64,000 nucleotides of DNA, taken from contig NZ_CP045096.1 in assembly GCF_009184865.1 (NCBI RefSeq), positions 10,052,137 to 10,116,136 of the forward strand. The letters run 5' to 3'. This stretch comes from Streptomyces phaeolivaceus (GTDB lineage: Bacteria > Actinomycetota > Actinomycetes > Streptomycetales > Streptomycetaceae). Shown piece by piece: positions 50,257-57,635 of the stretch (within the stretch, counting starts at the first letter, position 1; each line of letters starts with the position of its first letter). The position numbers and the translations under genes were made by a program. The notes below the pieces were generated by a model. That model was not told the DNA's origin. It was given only the letters and a program-made list of their open reading frames with translations, and did no database searches.

Positions 50257-50435
50257 GCGCGACCCCGTCCGGCGCCGCGCGGCTGTGTGTGGAGGCGGCG
50301 ACGATCGGCTACGACGGGCGGGTCATCTCCGAGGATCTCTCGGTGGCGATCCCCGACGGGTCGTTCACGGTCATCGTCGGCCCGAACGCGTGCGGCAAGT
50401 CCACGCTGCTGCGCAGCCTGTCCCGGCTGCGGCAA
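50253..50435 (+). pseudogene. Siderophore ABC ATPase (FecE-like), truncated after Walker A
   Basis: Starting at GTG 50253, the frame reads [20 protein letters not shown] and the Walker [10 protein letters not shown] (43-51), then LLRSLSRL. Sequence similarity ends at about 50435, where the DNA switches to the polymerase-like gene in another frame. The Q-loop, LSGGQ signature and Walker B are missing, so it cannot energise transport. The join has no IS end, which indicates a deletion or illegitimate recombination. Confidence 0.85.
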
Positions 50436-51762
50436 GGACCGCCTGGCAGGGCACTTCGTCCACGCCCGCAACCCGGTCGGCCGCTACCAGCGCGAGGGCG
50501 GCGACCACCGCGTCGAAATCCGCTCCGTGGGGGAGTGGTTCGACCTGGCGGACGGCGACGACCCCGCCATGGTCAGCGACGCCTTCCTGCTCCTGTGGCA
50601 GGAACTGCGCCGCCGCTGGCCCGACGCCGTGATCATGGGCTCGCCCTCACAGACCGGCCGTGACCTGTGGACCCGCACCATCCCCCAGCGCGGAAAGTAC
50701 GCCGACGGCTATCCCGTGCTGTCGGAAGAACTGCGCGGCCTGCTGCACGCCACCGCGGGCCAGGGCCGCAACGAGCTCATCACTCCGCCCCACGTGCCCG
50801 GGCAACTGCCCCAACTCGTCGAATACGACCGCACCTTCGCCTACGCCAAACACACCTGGAAGTCGCCCGTCGGCACACCCCGCCGCATCACCAGCCGCAC
50901 CTTCGCCTCCTGGACGACGCAGGAACAGACCAACGCCCTCTACGGCTGCGGCCACTGGCACGTACGGGTCACCGTCCCCGACGGCTGGAACCACGTCGGA
51001 ATCCTGCCCGCCCCCGCCCCCGGAGAGCGCGCCTGGCACTACCCGAGCGCACCGGGCAGCACCTTCACCACCTGGGCCGGCGGACCCGAGATCCACACGG
51101 CACTCAACAACCCGATCCAGCCCTGGAAGATCGAGATCATCGACGGGATCCTCTGGGAAGCAGACAAACCCCTTGCCGACTGGGCCAAGAAACTCAAAGA
51201 CACCTGGACCAACCTCTCCGCCCAGGCCCACTACCAGGGCGATGAACGCCAGGCCCGCGCCGCTCACCTGGCCTCGCGCGCCGTGCGCGCCATCCTGCTG
51301 TACGGCATCGGCTCGTTCGCCCAGCGCCCCCGCATGGTCACCGGCAGCACGCCCCGCACCCTGGAACGGGATATACCGCCGGACGCGGAAATCATCGGCT
51401 TCGACGACGAGCTGATCACCTGGCAGCGGGCCACCGGGTTCGCCCGTGATCCCAACGCCCACCCCGAATGGGCCGCGACCATCTGGTCCGGCGCCCGTGC
51501 CGCCCTGCTGAGCCAGTACCACCGAGACGACGACGCCTACGCCGGAGCCCTGCACACACCCGCCGGCACTGTCGTCGCCTTCCGCACCGACGCCCTATAC
51601 CTCACCGAACCCCAGAACTGGCCCCACCACCATCAGCCCGGCGACTACCTCCTGCGCGGCCACCTCACCGGCCCCCTGGCCGCCCCCACCACCGAGGAAG
51701 AACTCCTCACCCTGCGGGACACTGGACGAGCCGCCCTCACCTCCGCCGGGCAGGAGACCTGA
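50436..51762 (+). CDS. Polymerase-like protein fragment (truncated 5' end)
   Basis: About 440 residues of coherent sequence from the scar to the TGA at 51760-51762, without a natural start. I do not recognise a named family, but three segments occur in the order and style of family-B polymerase palm motifs. These are EYDRTFAYA (about 50821, motif A-like), [17 protein letters not shown] (about 51273, motif B-like) and [13 protein letters not shown] (about 51572, motif C-like). Streptomyces linear replicons carry tap-like genes nearby, and the tap fragment at the right end shows comparable motifs. The 5' part was lost in the deletion that also cut the siderophore ATPase gene. The next small gene starts within its stop (TGATG). 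Confidence 0.55.
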
Positions 51763-51871
51763 TGCCGCCCCGCGCCCGCCGCCGCCCCAGCAGCCAGGCC
51801 GAGCTGAACGAAGCCGCGCAACTCGCCGACCGGCTCCAACAAGCCGGCTACACCAAACGCGACATCGCATC
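51762..51871 (+). pseudogene. Small DNA-binding-like gene cut by the IS256 element
   Basis: Starts ATG 51762, overlapping the stop of the polymerase-like gene. The 36 remaining residues, including SSQAELNEAAQLADRLQQAG and YTKRDIA, look like the first helices of a helix-turn-helix protein. It is interrupted at 51872 by the left end of the IS256 element and does not resume on the other side. Confidence 0.6.
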
Positions 51872-53255
51872 GGGTCTGTAAAGCGAGCGGTGTAACTGGG
51901 TTTGGTGTGGCTAGAGTTGACCTGCGGTGAGGCGGCCGTCGAAGGCCAGGTCGAAGACGTTCATGGCGCCCTTCCAGCGCGTGGTCCAGCGTTTGCGGCC
52001 GGCGCCGGTCGGGTCGAGACTCATGACGGCCATGTAGACGCACTTGAGGGCGGCCTGCTCCGTGGGGAAGTGCCCGCGGGAACGGACGGCTTTGCGGATG
52101 CGGGCGTTGACGCTCTCGATGCTGTTCGTCGTGCACACAATGCGGCGTATTTCCGCATCGAACTGAAGGAAAGGCGTGAACTCGGGCCAGCTGGACTCCC
52201 AGAGGCGGACGATCGCTGGGTACTTTTTGCCCCAGGTCTCGGCGAACTCCAGGAACCGTGTCGTGGCCGCGTCCTCGCTCGGCGCGGTGTAGACGGGCTT
52301 GAGCGCCTTCGCGATCTTGTCCCAGTCCTGCCGGGCCGCGTAACGGAACGACGCCCGCAGCAGGTGAACCACGCACGTTTGCACCACAGTTCGGGGCCAG
52401 ACCTCGCCGACCGCGTCGGGCAGCCCCTTCAAGCCGTCGCAGACCAGCATGAGGACGTCCTCGACGCCCCGATTCTTCAGCTCCGACAGCACGCGCAGCC
52501 AGTGTTTCGCGCCTTCGCCGCCGTCGCCGGCCCACAGGCCGAGGATGTCGCGGTGCCCCTCGGCGGTGACCGCCAGGGCCACGTAGATCGGCCTGTTCGC
52601 CACTTGGCCATCGCGAATCTTGACGTTGATGGCGTCAATGAAGACGACCGGGTAGACGCGGTCGAGCGGACGGTTCTGCCATTCGGCCATGCCGTCCATC
52701 ACCTTGTCGGTGATGGTGCTGATGGTCGTCTTGGACACGTTCGCGCCGTAGACCTCGGCCAGGTGTGCGGAGATCTCCCCGTGCGTGAGGCCCTTCGCGG
52801 ACAGCGAGAGCACCATCTCGTCCACGCCGGTCAGCCGGCGCTGCCTCTTCTTGACGATGGCCGGCTCGAAGGAGCCCTCCCGGTCGCGGGGCACGTCGAT
52901 CTCGACCGGCCCGATGTCCGTCAGCACCGTCTTGGACCGGGTGCCGTTACGGGAGTTGCCGCCGTCCTTGCCCGCCGGGTCGTGCTTGTCATAGCCGAGA
53001 TGGTCGGTGATCTCGCCTTCCAGGGCGGACTCCAGAACCGCCTTGGTCAGCTGCTGCAGCAGCCCGCCCTCGCCGGTCAGCTGCAGCCCCTTACTGCGGG
53101 CCTGCCCGACGAGCTGGTCGATCAGCTTCTGCTCGACCGTCGCGGCCTCCGGCGACGGATCCGCCTGGTCATCGGCGGCAACGAACTCGGTCACGGTGTC
53201 AGTCACTTGATGTCTCTTCCATGATCATCAATTACACCGGTGAGCGTACAGACCC
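51872..53255. mobile_element. IS256-family insertion sequence
   Basis: 1384-bp element with one transposase gene. The ends are inverted repeats: GGGTCTGTA at 51872 and its complement TACAGACCC ending at 53255, followed inward by a second conserved block CGGTGTAA (51888-51895 and its complement near the right end). The 8-bp flanks (ATCGCATC on the left, CCCCGGAG on the right) differ, so there is no target duplication. The element probably mediated a deletion or is the product of recombination between two copies. Confidence 0.88.
51911..53206 (-). CDS. IS256-family transposase
   Basis: 431-residue intact transposase of the mutator family. The catalytic DDE triad is visible: VVFIDAINVKIRDG (first Asp), MLVCDGLKGLPDAVG (second Asp) and CTTNSIESVNARIRKAVRSRG (Glu). 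The conserved C-terminus (WKGAMNVFDLAFDGRL) is complete. It cuts and pastes the element by recognising the terminal repeats. It is likely expressed from just inside the right end. Nothing in the sequence suggests inactivation. Confidence 0.93.
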   Translation of the reverse strand: MTDTVTEFVAADDQADPSPEAATVEQKLIDQLVGQARSKGLQLTGEGGLLQQLTKAVLESALEGEITDHLGYDKHDPAGKDGGNSRNGTRSKTVLTDIGPVEIDVPRDREGSFEPAIVKKRQRRLTGVDEMVLSLSAKGLTHGEISAHLAEVYGANVSKTTISTITDKVMDGMAEWQNRPLDRVYPVVFIDAINVKIRDGQVANRPIYVALAVTAEGHRDILGLWAGDGGEGAKHWLRVLSELKNRGVEDVLMLVCDGLKGLPDAVGEVWPRTVVQTCVVHLLRASFRYAARQDWDKIAKALKPVYTAPSEDAATTRFLEFAETWGKKYPAIVRLWESSWPEFTPFLQFDAEIRRIVCTTNSIESVNARIRKAVRSRGHFPTEQAALKCVYMAVMSLDPTGAGRKRWTTRWKGAMNVFDLAFDGRLTAGQL

Positions 53256-53524
53256 CCCCGGAGGGTCTGCCCGGAGCCGAAGCCCTCTTCGCCGACAGAG
53301 TCCCCAAGGGCTTCAGCAAGACGATGCTGCGCCACGACCGAGCGCCTCAACTCCCGACGAATCCCCAGGCCGAAGTGCTGTACCCGCAGGCCGTCTCCAC
53401 CCAGCACCTGCAGCACATTTACGTCCTCACTGACGAAGATGCAGCGAACGCTGAGGCCATTGTCAGCGCCAGCGGACATGATGAGGTCGACATCTCCGTC
53501 GACCCGATCATGTTCGGCAGGTAA
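53256..53524 (+). pseudogene. DarT-like (DUF4433) ADP-ribosyltransferase, C-terminal remnant
   Basis: About 88 residues remain: LFADRVPKGFSKTMLRHDRAP, NPQAEVLYPQAVSTQHLQHIYV and SGHDEVDISVDPIMFG. The QAEVL stretch followed by LQHIYV and a final GH..V.I...FG resembles the end of DUF4433/DarT toxins, where the catalytic Glu sits in the xAExL motif. The NAD-binding N-terminal half was removed by the IS256 event. A GTG at 53240 inside the IS repeat is in frame, so a stub could still be translated. The ADP-ribosylglycohydrolase gene starts 8 bases after its stop. Confidence 0.65.
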
Positions 53525-53532
53525 GGACTACG

Positions 53533-55218
53533 GTGAGCGCCATGCAATGGGAGGCAGTACGCGCCTCAGCCCAGTGGGCGGCGTACGGAGACGCACTCGG
53601 CTTCATCACCGAACTGACCGACACCGCAGGAGTACGACGCCGCATCGGACATGATGAAGTCACCACCACCGTCCCCTGGAAAAGGCGCATCGGAGGACGT
53701 TACGGACGCGACATGCCCCTGCCAGCGGGCGCGTACTCCGATGACACCCAGCTCCGTCTCGCCACGTCCCGCGCCATTCGCGGAGACGGAGAATTCGACG
53801 CCGAGGCATTCGCGAAGATCGAAGTCGTCGCCTGGCAGGCCTACGCCCTCGGGGCCGGCCGCGGCACCAAAGCAGCAGCCACAGGCTTGATGCGGGTCGA
53901 GGCCAAGTGGTCGCAGAACATCTTCGCCACCAAAGCCGCCCGCTACGTCGACATCGGCGGCAACGGCGCAGCCATGCGTATCCAGCCGCACGTCTGGTCC
54001 GCACGGGACCTCACCAACTGGGACCACATCACCCGCGACGTCGTACGCAACGCAGTCAGCACCCACGGCCACCCCCGAGGCATCCTCGGCGCCGTCCTAC
54101 ACGCCGTCCTGCTGGCCCATACCCTGGACGCCAACGAACTCCCGGGTCCCAAGCAATGGCGCCCCGCCATCGACTGGCTCGAGCAGGTACCGGACGTCAT
54201 CGCAAGAGACGACGAACTCGCGTACCTCTGGCTACCCACCTGGACCGAGGCCGCTGGCACCGACTTCCGGTCAGCTGCCCTCACGGTCGCGGACGAATGC
54301 CGCACAGCCTTCGAAGCCGTTGACTCCGCAACACCTCTTACCCCGGAGACCTACACGGCCCTGGTAGAGCGGCTGGGCGGCTTCGACGATGCCACGCGCG
54401 GATCAGGCACAGTCACTACTGTGCTTGCCGCGGTGCTCGCATACGCCTACGCCAGCTCCCCAGAAGCTGCGCTGCTCCTAGCCGCCAACACCCTCGGCTC
54501 GGACACGGACACCATTGCCACGATGGCTGGCGCTCTCCTCGGCGCTGTCACAGCAGCTCCTCCACCCGGTGCCGTACAAGACGCCGACGCCATCGACTCT
54601 GAAGCCCGCCGCATGTGGGATATCTCCCGAGGACGCGAAACCGCCACGTTCGCCTACCCAGACCTTCTGCGCTGGAGCCCTCCCAAAGCCACACTCGACC
54701 TCGTAGGCCACACACCCAACGGGCCGGCTTTGGCCGGCCTAGGAACCCTCACCCCCGTAGGAACTCCAACACCAGGCAATCAAGCCACCTATGTATGGGG
54801 CACCTTGCCGTTTGGACAGAGCGTTCTGGTGCGCGCCAGGCCGGACCTCAGGCCGCTGGATGAACACCTGCTTCCGGGAGACGTCCGCCAACCACGGACT
54901 CGGCAATCGGCGGACGCCGCTCCAACCGACCAGCAACTCCTTTTCGACACTCCAACATCTTCAGCCGTCACAACAGACCAGGGCAGGCTGGAGCGTGGAG
55001 CCGCGCGGGGAACCCTGAGCGAGCGTGCCCACAGGCCCGGACCCCCGACTCTCGAGGAAATCGTTCAAGGCCTGGCTAGGAACGGCTTCCCTCCAGAGCA
55101 GGTGGGCCGTGCGCTGCTTCACCAAATGGGAAGCGGACGATATGGCGTGGAGCGAGCTGCCGCCCTCGCCGGACTCCTCGCCCGTGCCTACCAAAGCGAG
55201 CAGGAGCGGCCTGGCTGA
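53533..55218 (+). CDS. ADP-ribosylglycohydrolase (ARH/DraG family), probable DarT antagonist
   Basis: 561-residue protein. Residues 5-345 form an ARH domain: AAYGDALGF near 17-24, the first metal motif AYSDDTQ (68-73) and the second LGSDTDTIATMAGALLGA (321-338), the Asp/Thr ligands for two Mg ions. It would remove ADP-ribose from modified protein or nucleic acid. Residues 346-561 are an extension with a low-complexity linker and a C-terminal helical end (PTLEEIVQGLARNGFPPEQV). It is directly downstream of the DarT-like remnant, so it probably served as the antitoxin of that pair in place of a DarG macrodomain. The start is GTG 53533 or ATG 53542. Confidence 0.82.
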   Translation: MSAMQWEAVRASAQWAAYGDALGFITELTDTAGVRRRIGHDEVTTTVPWKRRIGGRYGRDMPLPAGAYSDDTQLRLATSRAIRGDGEFDAEAFAKIEVVAWQAYALGAGRGTKAAATGLMRVEAKWSQNIFATKAARYVDIGGNGAAMRIQPHVWSARDLTNWDHITRDVVRNAVSTHGHPRGILGAVLHAVLLAHTLDANELPGPKQWRPAIDWLEQVPDVIARDDELAYLWLPTWTEAAGTDFRSAALTVADECRTAFEAVDSATPLTPETYTALVERLGGFDDATRGSGTVTTVLAAVLAYAYASSPEAALLLAANTLGSDTDTIATMAGALLGAVTAAPPPGAVQDADAIDSEARRMWDISRGRETATFAYPDLLRWSPPKATLDLVGHTPNGPALAGLGTLTPVGTPTPGNQATYVWGTLPFGQSVLVRARPDLRPLDEHLLPGDVRQPRTRQSADAAPTDQQLLFDTPTSSAVTTDQGRLERGAARGTLSERAHRPGPPTLEEIVQGLARNGFPPEQVGRALLHQMGSGRYGVERAAALAGLLARAYQSEQERPG

Positions 55219-55260
55219 ACCTACAGCGGGCCAACCCGGTGCTGGGATTGAGGCCGCGGC

Positions 55261-56316
55261 CTAGTCTGAGGCGGCTGGACCGGGGCCGTCGGGATTGAGG
55301 CCGAGAGCTGCCAGTAGCTGCTGCTGGGCAGGGTGCAGGAGCGGCCATGCCTGGCGCTGGGCGGTGATCCATCGTGTGGCGCGTGGGGTGTCGGGGCGGT
55401 ATTGCTGCCAGGTGCGGTGCCAGGTGTAGGGCCAGGGTGGGTTCCACCACGGGTCCAGGGCGGTGAGCGCCTCGATGGTGGTGGTGGAGAGGACGCCGGC
55501 GCGGGCTTTGCGGCGTTGCTGGCCCAGCCATCTGCCGAGGGGGAAGCCGTCTTGTCGTGTGTGTTTGTCCGGGGTGAGGTGGCCGTGTCGGGCGGCGTAG
55601 GCGCGTGCGTGGTCGAGTCCGGGGCTGGCGGGGTAGGAGCGTGTGGCCGGGGCGGGTCGTTCGCCTACGACAGCATCGGGTGTGATGCTGAGGGCGGTCA
55701 GGAGGTCCTGCTGGCCGGGGTGGAGATGCTCCCAGGACTCCTGCTGGACACGGATCCAGCGGCAAAAGCCTCGGGGGAGGTTCGTGGCCGATACGCCGCC
55801 GGCACCCGTGGCTGCTGTGCGGAGGTGGTGGTAGGCCTGCTGCCATTGCAGGGGCCAGGGCGGATTCCACCACGGATCGATCAGGGTCAGGGCTTCGGCC
55901 CGGGTGGGGGAGAGGCGGCCCTGGCCGGCGCGTCGTCGTTGCCAGGCCAGCCACTTCCCCAGCGGGAACCCGTTGAGGACGGTGCTGATGGGTGCGGCGA
56001 TATGGCCGTATTCGGCCGCGTAGGTGCAGGCTTGTGCGAGCGCGGTGTCCAGCAGACCGGGCCCAACGCGGGGAGCCGGTGGTTGGGCGGCTCGGGCTGT
56101 CTCGGCGGTGATACCGATCTTGGTCAGCAGGCGGTGCTGCTCGGGGTGGAGTGTGCCGTAGCCGGTGCACTGACGCCTCAGCCAGTCGGCCAGCTCCTTC
56201 TCAAGGTCCGCAATGCCGCTACCACCGCCGTCGGCTGCGGACTCTGACCGCTCGCGTACGCGAGTCCAATGGCGTTGCCACTCCAAGGACCAGGTCGGGT
56301 TCCACCAGGGGTCGAG
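55261..56316 (-). pseudogene. Helicase-associated-repeat part of an IS-split TniQ gene (3' fragment)
   Basis: Downstream third of a gene interrupted by the IS3 element. It encodes about 350 residues containing helicase-associated (HA) repeats, with units such as GLDHARAYAARHGHLTPD, FPLGRWLGQQRRKARAGVL and ALTALDPWWNPPWPYTWHRTW. HA repeats are thought to bind nucleic acid. When the IS and one copy of its 3-bp target duplication are removed, codon GAC at 56313 follows codon CTC in frame with the fragment at 57636-59819, restoring one frame of about 1078 codons. The last residues end at the TAG at 55261-55263. Confidence 0.75.
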
Positions 56317-56348
56317 GGGGGCTTCCCCCGAAGCGTGGACACCATTTG

Positions 56349-57239
56349 CTATGCGGCAGAGGCCAGCGTAACCGATCGCTGTTCGAAGGCGATCGGACTG
56401 ATGTAGCCAAGCCCCGAGTGCCTGCGTCGCGTGTTGTAGCGGGTGACCCACCGGAACACTGCGAGGCGGGCCTCACGCGGCCCTGACCAGCCTTTCTTTC
56501 CTTGGAGGGTCTCCCTCTTCAGGGTTGCGTTGAAACTCTCCGCGGCGGCGTTGTCCGCGCTGGTGCCGACCGCTCCGCGCGAGCGGATCACGCCGAGCCG
56601 GCTGCATACCTTTGCGAACTCCTTCGACGCGTACTGCGCCCCGTTGTCACTGTGGAAGACCGCCCCGTCGAGGCTGCCGCCCCGGGTGCGGGCGGCAGCC
56701 TCGAGCGCGTCGGTGACCAGCTCGGTGCGCATGTGGTCGGCGATCGACCAGCCCGCGAGCCGCCTGGAATGCAGGTCCAACACCGTTGCCAGATAGAGGA
56801 ATTGGCCATCCCCGACGGGCAGATACGTGATGTCGCCGACGTACTTGGTGTTCGGCTCGCTCGCGGTGAAGCCGCGCCGCAGCAGGTCCGGCACCGGGGC
56901 CGCTTCCGGCTCGGGGATCGTGGTGCGGACCTTCTTGCGCAGGTGCACGCCCTGCAGGCCGATGCGGCGCATCACCCGCTCGACGCGCTTGTGGTTGACG
57001 TCGATCCCGGCAGCCTTCAGCTCGGCGGTGACGCGCGGGATGCCGTAGGTGCCGTCGGACTCCTTGTGGATCTCCCGTATCCGCCGCGCGAGGCGGGCGT
57101 CCTCCCGGGCCCGCGCCATGCGGGCCGAGGCGGCCTTCAGCCACCGGTAGAACCCGGACCTGGAGACCTCCAGCACCCGGCACAGCCGCTTGACGCCGAA
57201 AGCGCCTCGATGATCATCAACGAACTGGAAACGGCTCAC
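56349..57239 (-). CDS. IS3-family transposase OrfB (integrase core)
   Basis: 296-residue rve-type integrase. HTH_21 region (KESDGTYGIPRVTAELKAAGI) precedes the catalytic core with YVGDITYLPVGDG (Asp), FHSDNGAQYASKEF (Asp) and NAAAESFNATLKRE (Glu). The C-terminus YNTRRRHSGLGYISP is complete. Its GTG start overlaps the orfA stop (GTGA); IS3 elements normally make the active OrfAB by ribosomal frameshifting. Confidence 0.93.
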   Translation of the reverse strand: MSRFQFVDDHRGAFGVKRLCRVLEVSRSGFYRWLKAASARMARAREDARLARRIREIHKESDGTYGIPRVTAELKAAGIDVNHKRVERVMRRIGLQGVHLRKKVRTTIPEPEAAPVPDLLRRGFTASEPNTKYVGDITYLPVGDGQFLYLATVLDLHSRRLAGWSIADHMRTELVTDALEAAARTRGGSLDGAVFHSDNGAQYASKEFAKVCSRLGVIRSRGAVGTSADNAAAESFNATLKRETLQGKKGWSGPREARLAVFRWVTRYNTRRRHSGLGYISPIAFEQRSVTLASAA

Positions 57240-57574
57240 CAGTTGGTCTCGCCGGCGAAATACTTCGCGGCCCTCCGCAGGATCTCCCGTTCGGTTTCCA
57301 GCTCCCTGATCCGGGCCCTGAGCTGCTTGTTCTCTTCTTTCAGCACATCGTCGGAGGTTACCTCGGCAGTCTGTGCCGCCCGCGGCGAGCCGCTGGTACC
57401 CGCCACGTGGCCCCTGCGGGCCCGCTCCGCCCGCACCCAGTTCCGCAGCGTCTCCCGGCTGATCCCCAGGTCCTTGCCGACGCCCTCGAACGTGTTCTTC
57501 GGGTCCGACAGGTACAGCGCGACAGCGTCCGCCTTGAACTCCGCCGAATACACCTTCATCACCATGCGTGACAT
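57236..57574 (-). CDS. IS3-family transposase OrfA
   Basis: 112-residue DNA-binding subunit. The N-terminal helix-turn-helix (YSAEFKADAVALYLSDP, GVGKDLGISRETLRNWVRAER) is followed by a leucine-zipper-like coiled coil (LKEENKQLRARIRELETEREILRRAAKYF), the standard OrfA layout. It recognises the terminal repeats and forms the frameshift fusion with OrfB. Confidence 0.93.
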   Translation of the reverse strand: MSRMVMKVYSAEFKADAVALYLSDPKNTFEGVGKDLGISRETLRNWVRAERARRGHVAGTSGSPRAAQTAEVTSDDVLKEENKQLRARIRELETEREILRRAAKYFAGETNW

Positions 57575-57635
57575 CTCTTCCTCTGGACCCTCAAGGTCCA
57601 GTGTCCAAGGTGTCCACGCTCAGGGGGAAAGGCCC

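Larger units (their letters stand above)
56317..57635. mobile_element. IS3-family insertion sequence in the TniQ/HA gene
   Basis: 1319-bp element with 27-bp imperfect terminal inverted repeats that match at 22 positions and share the inner block AGCGTGGACACC. A 3-bp target duplication GAG flanks it (56314-56316 and 57636-57638), as expected for IS3 elements. It carries overlapping orfA and orfB on the minus strand. The intact flanks show a simple, probably recent insertion. Confidence 0.9.

Noticed and set aside
51872..53255. Recent duplication between the intact IS256 and the remnants at 3128 and 7442
   Set aside because: The remnants are clearly diverged and cover different parts of the transposase; they are not recent copies.
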